From: Bacteroidales bacterium
GTDB lineage: Bacteria > Bacteroidota > Bacteroidia > Bacteroidales > P3
Direction of reading: 5' to 3'
Length of the DNA: 39,694 nt
Assembly (NCBI GenBank): GCA_017647785.1
Contig: JAGCJW010000030.1
Coordinates: 1 to 39,694 of the forward strand
The stretch's first letter is position 1; each line of letters begins with the position of its first letter. Shown in pieces: positions 16,363 to 24,414 of the stretch. The notes beneath the pieces were generated by a model, which did no database searches, was not told where the DNA came from, and saw nothing but the letters and a program-made list of their open reading frames with translations. The position numbers and the translations under genes were made by a program.

Positions 16363-18528
16363 ATGGAAAAGTCAAAGAAAATCTTTTTAGTTTCTATCAT
16401 AATAGCTTTAGTTAGTTTAGTAGTATGTGGACTTGGTGCTGGTACTTCAGGAGATGAATATTTCCACGTCAATCACTCACAAGATGTTTTCAACTATTAC
16501 AAAACATTAGGCGAAGATAAAACTGCAGCCACTCCTACTTCCGAAAACAATCTTCCTTATTACAGCCAATTACCTGACACTTTCATTCAGCTAATTATAG
16601 AAACCTTTGGCATTAATAACTACATGACTTACAGGCATCTTACTTGTAATGTAATAGCATGGATAGGCATTATTTTTGCAGCACTTTTCGCCAAAAGAAT
16701 AAGAGGATGGAATGCAGCTACAATAACAGTTCTTATTCTTTTACTTTCTCCTCGTTTCTTTGGACACTCGTTTAACAATCTTAAAGACATACCTTTTGCA
16801 ACTGCAACAATGATGTCTATATACTATATCACTACTTTCTTACAACAACTCCCTAAAATAAAAATCTCAACATCCTTAATGCTTGTTCTTTCTATCATGT
16901 TAGCAACTTCGGTTCGTGTTGGAGGGCTTTTGATGATAGCATACTTTGGACTATTCGCAATAGTGTATTATATATACCAAAGAAAAACTCTAAAACCTGT
17001 GTTTTTAAAGACTCTTCTTTGGGCTTTAGGAATTTGTATTCTTGCCTATTTCTTGACTGTCTTAACTTGGCCATACGCTTTGGAAGGACCTTTCAAAAAT
17101 GTCTTAGACGCATTTCAAAATATGAATAAGTTTGAGATAAATATCAGACAAAATTTTGAAGGCATTGCTCAATGGTCAGAAGATTTACCTTGGTATTACT
17201 CCTCTAAATACATACTTATAACAACTCCATTCATAGTTTTATTAGGTTTTGTTTTGTCTTTAGTTTTTCTAAAGCACAATAGAAAACAATGGTTTCTGTA
17301 TTTCGTACTGCTTTTCGCAACAATATTCCCTGTATTTTGGATAACAATAAACAATTCAAATGTTTACGGAGGCTGGAGACATCTTTTGTTTATGTACCTT
17401 CCTTTTGCAATACTATCAGCACTTGGAATATCTACTTTATTTGACTTATTGAAAAACAAATACGTTAAGATTATTGTACTTTCTGCTTTTATTATTTTAA
17501 GCATACACCCTCTTGCTCACTACATAAGAAATCACCCTTATCAATATGTGTATTTCAATCAATTTGTTGGCTCAACGCAAGGAGCTTATGGAGAATATGA
17601 ATTAGACTATTACTATCATTCATTAAGAGAAGCTTCGGATTGGGTTTTAGAAAACGCCGAAAAAGATTCCGATTCTCAAGAAAAAATAATTGTAGCTTGC
17701 TGGCACAAACCTATAATTGACTATTATTTCAGAAACGATACTACAAAATTCCAAACTGCTTTTGTACGTTGGAATGAAAAAGGAGAGTTTGATTGGGATT
17801 ATGCGATATTTTGCAATACAGGAATCTACCCTTCATACTTATTGAACGGAGGTTTCCCTCCTCAAAACACTGTTCATCAAATCAAAGTTGATGGTGTACC
17901 TATTTGTATTGTATTAAAAAGAAACAGCAAAGAGGATTTATATGGCACAATTGCTAAAAACAACAATGATTTAGAGCTTGCGTTAAGTCACTATAAAAAA
18001 GCATTGGAACAAGATAGCCTAAACGAAACAGCCCTATTAAATTCAGGGCAAATATATCTTTATAAAGCACAAGAAGAAGATAGTTTGTATTTGGAGAGAG
18101 CCGATTCTGCACTTGTTCTTTTAAACAGAATGTTAAAATACAACCCTGAACACGAAAACGCTAATTACTTTCAAGCCTACTCTTTATTGATGAAAAATCA
18201 AACAAAAGATGCTTTAAGAGTTTTAAATACCCTTATACACAAATATAATCCTAACTACCCTGCCGCATACGAACTAACTGCAAATATATTCTTCATGTTA
18301 GGATACTTTGACAAAGCAGAAACTTATCTATTAAAACTTGTAGAAAAAGGAGTCGCAGATGAAAAAACTCTAGGTATGATTTTAAAACTATACCTAGAGT
18401 CTGGAATGAATGAAATTGACGCTTACCTCAAATTATATTCTTATATGGAAAATCATTATAGAGAGATTGGAGAAGTAGAGTTAGCTGATGAATATAAAGA
18501 TGCTATAGAAAAATTAAGCGCCTATTAG
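16363..18528 (+). CDS. GT-C-type membrane glycosyltransferase-like protein with C-terminal TPR region
   Basis: A 721-residue protein. Residues 1-380 hold about ten membrane segments in the pattern of GT39/PMT-like GT-C transferases. An acidic motif (SGDEYFHVNHS, about 29-39) sits in the first periplasmic loop where the catalytic Asp of these enzymes is found. A soluble domain with WGWRHLLF-type (YGGWRHLLFMYLP) and YVYFNQFVG elements follows. From about residue 527 to the end there are four or so TPR-like helix pairs (LELALSHYKKALEQDSLNE and others). The likely role is lipid-linked sugar transfer at the envelope, with the TPR part binding a partner. The stop overlaps the convergent gene by 15 bp. 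Confidence 0.75.
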   Translation: MEKSKKIFLVSIIIALVSLVVCGLGAGTSGDEYFHVNHSQDVFNYYKTLGEDKTAATPTSENNLPYYSQLPDTFIQLIIETFGINNYMTYRHLTCNVIAWIGIIFAALFAKRIRGWNAATITVLILLLSPRFFGHSFNNLKDIPFATATMMSIYYITTFLQQLPKIKISTSLMLVLSIMLATSVRVGGLLMIAYFGLFAIVYYIYQRKTLKPVFLKTLLWALGICILAYFLTVLTWPYALEGPFKNVLDAFQNMNKFEINIRQNFEGIAQWSEDLPWYYSSKYILITTPFIVLLGFVLSLVFLKHNRKQWFLYFVLLFATIFPVFWITINNSNVYGGWRHLLFMYLPFAILSALGISTLFDLLKNKYVKIIVLSAFIILSIHPLAHYIRNHPYQYVYFNQFVGSTQGAYGEYELDYYYHSLREASDWVLENAEKDSDSQEKIIVACWHKPIIDYYFRNDTTKFQTAFVRWNEKGEFDWDYAIFCNTGIYPSYLLNGGFPPQNTVHQIKVDGVPICIVLKRNSKEDLYGTIAKNNNDLELALSHYKKALEQDSLNETALLNSGQIYLYKAQEEDSLYLERADSALVLLNRMLKYNPEHENANYFQAYSLLMKNQTKDALRVLNTLIHKYNPNYPAAYELTANIFFMLGYFDKAETYLLKLVEKGVADEKTLGMILKLYLESGMNEIDAYLKLYSYMENHYREIGEVELADEYKDAIEKLSAY

Positions 18529-19113
18529 ATTTATTAATTCAGGTAACTCTGTCAAAGGTTTAAATCCTTGCTCTTCCATATTGTCTGTAATTCTTACCAA
18601 TTCAAAGTAAGATAGTATTGTTGCACACTCATACTCTCCTATCATTTCCTCTATTAATGAGTAAACTGCCACCAATAAATCTTCATCCTCTGTTTCTTCT
18701 AAATCCAATGCTATTTGCAATCCTAATTGTTCTTCATCTTCTGGATTTTCCATTGGTAAGAACCACATTTTCTTGCTATTAAGATGATACTTTTCAAAGC
18801 TAATACTAACATTTGGTCCCTTACCTTGCTTAAAGGCTACTATATCCCAAAAATCTAAAACAGGAGATTGTTCATATAGATTGATTAAATCCTCAAAATA
18901 ATCCACATCTCCATCTGCAGTAAGTGTTAGTTTACGACCATTTGTTCCTAATTTGCCTATTTCTAGAGACAATCCCTCTGAATATTGTTTTATATCTTCA
19001 TCTATACTATTCAACAAATCTTCTTTGTCTTTAGCATTCAATGAATCTAAATCCATTAATCTATCACTTTTTTCTTGAAATCGTTTCCAGAATTCTTCAA
19101 TTGAAATTTTCAT
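18514..19113 (-). CDS. Hypothetical acidic cytoplasmic protein
   Basis: I do not recognise this 199-residue protein. It has no signal peptide or membrane segment, a high content of Glu and Asp, a mixed alpha/beta pattern, and a central block with VSISFEKYHLNSKKMWFLP. Its last 15 bp overlap the end of the GT-C/TPR gene in a tail-to-tail arrangement. murB lies 21 bp upstream on the same strand, so the two are probably co-transcribed, but nothing ties it to peptidoglycan synthesis. Confidence 0.75.
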   Translation of the reverse strand: MKISIEEFWKRFQEKSDRLMDLDSLNAKDKEDLLNSIDEDIKQYSEGLSLEIGKLGTNGRKLTLTADGDVDYFEDLINLYEQSPVLDFWDIVAFKQGKGPNVSISFEKYHLNSKKMWFLPMENPEDEEQLGLQIALDLEETEDEDLLVAVYSLIEEMIGEYECATILSYFELVRITDNMEEQGFKPLTELPELINLIGA

Positions 19114-19134
19114 TACTTGAATCTATTTTATTTA

Positions 19135-20133
19135 TTATTGAACTAAATGAGCTTCTATTTCAAGAGAAACATCAAATTTTTCTTTTACTTTTTCTTTTAC
19201 TAAATTAGCTAAATTCAAAACATCTTTTCCTGTTGCTCCTCCGTAATTTACCATTACTAAAGCTTGTTTTGCATGCATACCCACACTATCATATTTCTCT
19301 CCTTTAAAACCACATTGTTCTATCAACCAAGCTGCTGATAGCTTTCTTGTGTTTTCTTGAGAAAAACTTACAATTTGAGGATATTGCTTTTCTATTTCCA
19401 AAAATTGTTCTTCGCTTATTTCAGGGTTTTTAAAGAATGAACCAGCATTACCCAAAACCTTAGGATCTGGAAGTTTTGAATTACGAATTTCAGTAACAAT
19501 ATCACACATTTTCAAAGGTGTAATATCTCTTATAGAGTTTTGTTCCACATAAGTTTTTATTGCAGCATAATCCAAATTTGCTTGAAATTGCTTATCCAAC
19601 AAGAAAACTACTTTATATATAAGCTCTTCCTTGTGAGATGTTTTCCAACGAGAATACCTATAAGCGAACTCGCAATCATTGTTCATTATCCTGTAATTAT
19701 CAGAAGTCTTCATATTATGAACCTCAACCCACAATATTCTATCTGCGACTTGCATTCCATATGCACCAATATTTTGAACAGGAGATGCACCTACTTGTCC
19801 CGGAATTGCAGCAAGATTTTCCAATCCTGAATATCCTTGTTGACAAGTCCAACGAACAAAATCTGCCCAATTCTCTCCTGCACTTACTTCTATGGCAACA
19901 GAATCAACCTCTTCAGAAATTATCGTCTTACCTGTATTTTCAACTTTTATGATGCTACCTTCAAAACTATCAGAAAGGAAAACCGTATTACTTCCTCCTC
20001 CAAGTACATAAAGTTTTGAAGATTCTGAATACACTTTATCTATTTTCTCAAAATCATTCTCGGAATTAAACTCCACAAACTCTCTTGCTTGACAATCTAT
20101 TCCAAAAGTATTAAACGATTTTAGATTTTTCAT
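19135..20133 (-). CDS. murB: UDP-N-acetylenolpyruvoylglucosamine reductase MurB
   Basis: A 332-residue FAD enzyme that reduces UDP-GlcNAc-enolpyruvate to UDP-MurNAc with NADPH in the cytoplasmic stage of peptidoglycan synthesis. The FAD-binding segment has LGGGSNTVF and IPGQVGASPVQNIGAYG. The catalytic Ser lies in GNAGSFFKNP, the substrate Arg in FAYRYSRWK, and the C-terminal catalytic Glu in SLEIEAHLV. The YRYSRW loop marks the E. coli-like type I form. The length is normal. The start at 20133 (MKNLKSFNTFGIDC) fits the family N-terminus. Confidence 0.97.
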   Translation of the reverse strand: MKNLKSFNTFGIDCQAREFVEFNSENDFEKIDKVYSESSKLYVLGGGSNTVFLSDSFEGSIIKVENTGKTIISEEVDSVAIEVSAGENWADFVRWTCQQGYSGLENLAAIPGQVGASPVQNIGAYGMQVADRILWVEVHNMKTSDNYRIMNNDCEFAYRYSRWKTSHKEELIYKVVFLLDKQFQANLDYAAIKTYVEQNSIRDITPLKMCDIVTEIRNSKLPDPKVLGNAGSFFKNPEISEEQFLEIEKQYPQIVSFSQENTRKLSAAWLIEQCGFKGEKYDSVGMHAKQALVMVNYGGATGKDVLNLANLVKEKVKEKFDVSLEIEAHLVQ

Positions 20134-20158
20134 AACTTTATTTGTTTCTTACGTTTTA

Positions 20159-20166
20159 CAAATGTA
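20159..20166 (-). promoter_or_regulatory. -7 box for murB
   Basis: The complement reads TACATTTG, a TAnnTTTG match 26 bp upstream of the murB start. Confidence 0.55.
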
Positions 20167-20231
20167 CGAAGAAAAAATAGTATTTTTTCATATTTTCAAG
20201 AAAAAAACTTTCATATTTGAAAGATAAATTT

Positions 20232-20239
20232 TATTTTTG
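20232..20239 (+). promoter_or_regulatory. -7 box for the alpha/beta hydrolase operon
   Basis: TATTTTTG matches TAnnTTTG and lies 29 bp upstream of the ATG at 20269. Confidence 0.5.
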
Positions 20240-20268
20240 CAGTTCTTAATATTCTTAAAAGGAAACAA

Positions 20269-21078
20269 ATGACACACCATATATTAGATTTTAAAGGAAC
20301 AAAGATTCATTATCAAAAAGAAGGAGATGGAGACATTACCTTAGTCCTAATCCATGGTTTTATGACTGATTTGAGAGTTTGGTCTTCCTTTGTTTTCTCT
20401 TATATGAGGGATATTAAGATTGTTGCTATTGACCTTTTAGGACACGGACAAAGCGGTTGGTTTGAAGATACTCCAAGTTCTATGGAACTACAAGCTGAAG
20501 CTGTTAAAACGGTTTTAGATCACTTACAAATCAACGAATGTGTTATGGTTGGTCATTCTATGGGCGGTTATGTTGCTTTAGCCTTTGCAGAGGCTTATCC
20601 TAAGTACATAAAAGGTCTTTGTCTTCTTCACTCTCACGCATTACCTGACAGCAATGCAGTAAAGGAAAAAAGACAACAAACATGCGATATAATAAGCAAA
20701 AATAGAGCAAGTTTCATTATTAATTTTATTCCAAATCTATTTGCTCCTGCAAGTAGAGATAAGTTCTATGATGAGATAAAAGATTTGCAAGATTCAGCTC
20801 TTGACTCAAAGGCTGAAGGTTTGATATTAGCTCAACAAGGTATTGCAAACAGAACTTCAAAAATGGAATTATTGAAAACAATAACAGTTCCTGTTTTATT
20901 CATTATAGGAAAACAAGACCCAAGAATTTCATTGGACGTATCGCTTGCTCAATCATCATTCCCTATGCATTCCGAAACTTTGATTCTTAACAATGTTGGA
21001 CACATGGGACACATAGAAGCTAAAGAAATCTTAAAACAACGCTTATTATCATTCACATACTCTTGTTTTGCTTTGTAA
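20269..21078 (+). CDS. Alpha/beta-fold hydrolase
   Basis: A 269-residue cytoplasmic hydrolase of the esterase/lipase-like family. The oxyanion region is LIHGFMTD (about 28-34). The nucleophile elbow is GHSMGG with Ser97. The acid is D217 in IIGKQDPRIS, and the base is H245 or H248 in NNVGHMGHIE. The substrate cannot be told from sequence. The next gene starts 6 bp downstream, so it forms an operon with the MATE-M23 gene. That pairing does not point to a known pathway. Confidence 0.88.
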   Translation: MTHHILDFKGTKIHYQKEGDGDITLVLIHGFMTDLRVWSSFVFSYMRDIKIVAIDLLGHGQSGWFEDTPSSMELQAEAVKTVLDHLQINECVMVGHSMGGYVALAFAEAYPKYIKGLCLLHSHALPDSNAVKEKRQQTCDIISKNRASFIINFIPNLFAPASRDKFYDEIKDLQDSALDSKAEGLILAQQGIANRTSKMELLKTITVPVLFIIGKQDPRISLDVSLAQSSFPMHSETLILNNVGHMGHIEAKEILKQRLLSFTYSCFAL

Positions 21079-21084
21079 TCCAAA

Positions 21085-24084
21085 ATGAGAGACTTCACAA
21101 AAGGCAGTATAGGAAAAAGCATTTTCAGTTTTAGTATTCCCCTTATGTTGGGGAATTTATTTTTGCAACTATATAATCTTGTTAATAGTGTATTCGTAGG
21201 ACATTTTCTTGGAGACAATGCTTTAGCAGCTGTTGGAACTGTTTATCCTATTGTTTTCTTTCTTATTTCATTGATTATCGGCATAGGCTCTGGCGCAAGT
21301 GTAGTGGTATCTCATTTCTTTGGAGCGAAACAATACGATAAAATACCTTTGATTATAAGTACTTTTTACATTTTCTTTATAATCCTAGGCTTAGGAATAT
21401 GCTCTATTAGTATCATTTTCACAAATCAAATATTCTCCTTACTTCAACTAAAAGCAGAAATCTCTGAATTAGCTGTTTCTTACATGAGAATTTATATGAT
21501 AGGTATGTTTTTCTCATTTTGTTTCAATAGCGCAGTAAGCCTTTTGAGAGGATTGGGAGACAGCAAAACTCAACTCTATTATTTAATTGCAGCAAACATT
21601 CTTAACGGAATTCTATCATACATTTTCCTTGCTGTAATGAAATGGGATTTAAACTCAACTGCATGGGCAACTGTCATTGCTCAAGCCGCAGCATTCTTCA
21701 CTTTATTCATTCATTTACAAAGAACTAATCCTTACATAAAAGTCAAAAAAGCTGAAAAGTATTTTGACAACTCAATACTAAAAGAAATAATCAAAATAGG
21801 ATTTCCAACAGGCATACAACAATCTGTCATAGCTCTTTCTCAAATTTTCATAATTGGAATAGTTGCAAAGTTTGGTTCTGATGCTATAACAGCTTATTCT
21901 GCTGCTTCAAGAGTGGAATCTATTGCCCTTTTGCTTATTCTTAACCTATCCTCTGCCCTATCTTCTTTCGTAGGACAAAACTATGGCGCTGGATTATCCT
22001 TAAGAGTAAAAAAATCTCTTACTTCTTCATTGAAGATAACTACTGTAATGAGTCTTTTAACAATGATTGTTTTCTGCGCCTTAGGAAAACAAATTATCTC
22101 TCTCTTCTCTCAAACTCCTGAAGTAATACAAATAGGTTGTGAATATTTAGTAGTAATGGGAATATTCTGGATAGTACTTTCCGCAATGAATATTTATCAA
22201 TCTTTCTTTAGAGGATTGGGCGACACTTTCATTCCAATGTTAATCAGTATTCTTTCTCTATGGCTTATTCGCATTCCCCTTTCCTATTACCTCTCTTTTG
22301 ATTTTTCCACACTAGGAATTTGGTTAGGAGCACCAGTTTCTTGGATTATAGGTTTAATTGCTTATTTAATTTATTATTATCGTTCAAAGCGTATGAAAAA
22401 TATCTTTAAAACACTTTTAATAATCTTGGTTTTAGCCTCGCCTCTTAAATCAAAAGCCCAAGATTGTTCTAACTTCCTTGCACCAATAAATATTCCATTG
22501 TCTTCATCAGGACACTTTGGAGAATTACGTTCAAATCACTTTCATTCAGGAATAGATTTAAGAACAAACTCTACAACAGGACATGCAGTTATATGTCCTT
22601 TTGACGGAGAGGTTTCAAGAATAAAAGTGCAAGTCTATGGAGGAGGAAAGAACCTTTACATAGACCACACAAACGGAGCTACAACTGTCTATATGCACTT
22701 GGAGAATTATTATGGCAAAATAGATAAATATGTTAAGCAACATCAATATAAAATAAAATCATACGCCTTTGATTTATACATACCCAAAGGAACACTAAAA
22801 CTAAAAAAAGGAGATACAATTGCCCTTTCAGGAAATACAGGTTCATCAGGGGGGCCGCATCTTCATTATGAAATAAGAAACACAGCTACTCAAGAAACAA
22901 TCAATCCCGTTACAAAGGGTTTGAAACTCCAAGACAATATCTCACCAAAGCTATACTCCTTAAGAATAGTACCAAACAACGAAACATCTTCAATAAACGG
23001 CAAAAACCAAGAAATATTCATTGAAGGAAACAAGCTAAAAAACGACACAATAAACGCAGAAGGCGAATTCTACATCTGCTTTGAAGCATACGACCGCTCA
23101 CAAGGCAGTACCGAGAAGAACGGAGTTTATGATTCAAAAGTATATCTTGATGACAAAATGATTTTTCAATACAACAACAAGTCATTTTCTTTTAGCGAAT
23201 CAAGGTATGTAAATTCTATAATAGACTATGCCTATTACAAAACAAAGGGAAAAAGAATGCTAAAAACAAAACAACTACCTAACGGCAGATTCTCTAACGT
23301 TAAATATGCAGATAAAGGCATTGTAAGCATAAAAGATGGAAAATTAAGAAAGATAAGCATAGTTTTAACTGACGAGAAAAAGAATCAAAGCACATATACA
23401 TTCTATCTTAAATCCGATAACACAAAACTTGCAAGCACAACAAACAATAAAAACACAAAAGGTTTAAAGCACATTACCTATTCCAATGGAGGCAGTTTCC
23501 TAACAAATGATTTAAGCCAAATATCCTTTCCCGCAAACGCCCTATATGAGAATATAGACATTGCATATTCCTATTCACAAGGCAAATACTCTTGCATACA
23601 CAAAATAGGAACAAACACCATTCCTTTGCATAAAAAATTCACTATGAAGCTTCGCTACAACAAAGAATTAACACCTTACAAAAACAAAGCCTTAATAGTA
23701 AGAATAGACTCAAAAGGAGGCAAAAACTCCATTGGAGGCAAAGCAGAAGGAGATTTTGTCACAGCAAGCACATACGATTTAGGCACTTACACAATAGAAA
23801 TCGACACCATAGCACCTAAAATCACTGCTAAAAACTTCAAAGAAGGACAAAAGCTTAACCCAAAACAAAAGTTCATACAAATAAAAGTAACAGACAACCT
23901 TGCAGGAATAAACAACGTAAACGCATATCTTAACGACAAATGGCATTTAATGGAATATGATGGCAAGAGTTCAACAATATTCTCTCCTGTAAGCGAATTA
24001 CCAAAAGGCAAATCCTCTCTTAAAATCGTTGCCATTGACGAAAAGCAAAACAAAACTACAAAAGTATTTAGCATTTTAAGGTAA
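21085..24084 (+). CDS. In-frame fusion of a MATE-family exporter with an M23 peptidase-domain protein
   Basis: One open frame of 999 codons. Residues 1-436 are a complete MATE efflux protein of about 12 membrane segments (GSIGKSIFSFSIPLMLGNLF, LLRGLGDSKTQ, FFRGLGDTFIPM). At residue 437 (ATG at 22393) a typical signal-peptide sequence begins (MKNIFKTLL... KSKAQ). An M23-type domain follows with zinc-site motifs HSGID (H487, D491) and HLH (592-594), then a ~390-residue beta-rich tail. In related genomes I would expect two separate genes. The signal-like segment would serve as a 13th helix and put the peptidase in the periplasm. Independent translation from 22393 is also possible. The R-M transposon is inserted right after the stop. 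Confidence 0.82.
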   Translation: MRDFTKGSIGKSIFSFSIPLMLGNLFLQLYNLVNSVFVGHFLGDNALAAVGTVYPIVFFLISLIIGIGSGASVVVSHFFGAKQYDKIPLIISTFYIFFIILGLGICSISIIFTNQIFSLLQLKAEISELAVSYMRIYMIGMFFSFCFNSAVSLLRGLGDSKTQLYYLIAANILNGILSYIFLAVMKWDLNSTAWATVIAQAAAFFTLFIHLQRTNPYIKVKKAEKYFDNSILKEIIKIGFPTGIQQSVIALSQIFIIGIVAKFGSDAITAYSAASRVESIALLLILNLSSALSSFVGQNYGAGLSLRVKKSLTSSLKITTVMSLLTMIVFCALGKQIISLFSQTPEVIQIGCEYLVVMGIFWIVLSAMNIYQSFFRGLGDTFIPMLISILSLWLIRIPLSYYLSFDFSTLGIWLGAPVSWIIGLIAYLIYYYRSKRMKNIFKTLLIILVLASPLKSKAQDCSNFLAPINIPLSSSGHFGELRSNHFHSGIDLRTNSTTGHAVICPFDGEVSRIKVQVYGGGKNLYIDHTNGATTVYMHLENYYGKIDKYVKQHQYKIKSYAFDLYIPKGTLKLKKGDTIALSGNTGSSGGPHLHYEIRNTATQETINPVTKGLKLQDNISPKLYSLRIVPNNETSSINGKNQEIFIEGNKLKNDTINAEGEFYICFEAYDRSQGSTEKNGVYDSKVYLDDKMIFQYNNKSFSFSESRYVNSIIDYAYYKTKGKRMLKTKQLPNGRFSNVKYADKGIVSIKDGKLRKISIVLTDEKKNQSTYTFYLKSDNTKLASTTNNKNTKGLKHITYSNGGSFLTNDLSQISFPANALYENIDIAYSYSQGKYSCIHKIGTNTIPLHKKFTMKLRYNKELTPYKNKALIVRIDSKGGKNSIGGKAEGDFVTASTYDLGTYTIEIDTIAPKITAKNFKEGQKLNPKQKFIQIKVTDNLAGINNVNAYLNDKWHLMEYDGKSSTIFSPVSELPKGKSSLKIVAIDEKQNKTTKVFSILR

Positions 24085-24092
24085 AAAAGCAT
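24085..24092. repeat. Left 8-bp target-site duplication of the R-M transposon
   Basis: AAAAGCAT, identical to 27253-27260 and directly abutting the left inverted repeat. Eight bp is the target duplication length known for the IS1595 family. Confidence 0.93.
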
Positions 24093-24117
24093 CGGAATTA
24101 TGCACTTTAAGCGTGCT
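24093..24117 (+). repeat. Left terminal inverted repeat
   Basis: CGGAATTATGCACTTTA (first 17 bp) is a perfect inverted match to 27236-27252. The next 8 bp match at 5 positions, giving 22 of 25. Confidence 0.93.
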
Positions 24118-24130
24118 ATTGTAAAATGCT

Positions 24131-24155
24131 ACTAATAGTCTGTAGATAGAAAAGT
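24131..24155 (+). promoter_or_regulatory. Putative C-box operator of the R-M regulator
   Basis: ACTAATAGTC, spacer TGTA, then GATAGAAAAGT resembles the paired GACTNATAGTC half-sites of C-protein operators such as that of PvuII. The left half is good and the right half degenerate. It lies just upstream of the -7 box at 24166, where bound C protein would activate or repress its own transcript. Confidence 0.5.
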
Positions 24156-24165
24156 GGAAAGTTGC

Positions 24166-24173
24166 TATTTTTG
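24166..24173 (+). promoter_or_regulatory. -7 box for the C-R transcript
   Basis: TATTTTTG matches TAnnTTTG. Transcription would start near 24180, so the upstream GTG at 24154 cannot be the start of the C gene. Confidence 0.5.
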
Positions 24174-24177
24174 CCGC

Positions 24178-24414
24178 GTGAATTGCAATATTAACAAGGT
24201 GTTCGGCAAAAAAGTAGCAGAAATGCGCAAAATACAGCATCTATCGCAAGAAGAACTTGCAGACAGATGCAACGTCCATCGTACATACATCGGTTCTATT
24301 GAACGTGGTGAGAAGTCGCCCACGCTGAATACTGTTGAAAAAATTGCAAAAGGTTTGAACGTGGAAATTAGCATTATATTCTATGAAACCGATACAAGAA
24401 AAAATAACGATTAA
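24178..24414 (+). CDS. XRE-family controller (C) protein of the R-M system
   Basis: With GTG 24178 as start it has 78 residues, the usual size of C proteins. GTG 24199 is the alternative, giving a short or leaderless mRNA from the box at 24166. A single XRE helix-turn-helix fills residues 9-62 (LSQEELADRCNVHRTYIGSIERGE, with VHRTYIGSIERG as the recognition part). C proteins are dimers that bind C-boxes, delay expression of the nuclease until DNA is methylated, and limit their own synthesis. The gene overlaps the endonuclease gene by 32 bp, so the two share one transcript. Confidence 0.88.
   Translation: MNCNINKVFGKKVAEMRKIQHLSQEELADRCNVHRTYIGSIERGEKSPTLNTVEKIAKGLNVEISIIFYETDTRKNND

Noticed and set aside
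24154..24177. Earlier GTG start for the C regulator, adding eight residues
   Set aside because: It lies upstream of the -7 box and overlaps the C-box, so the transcript would not include it. The added residues are also unlike other C proteins.
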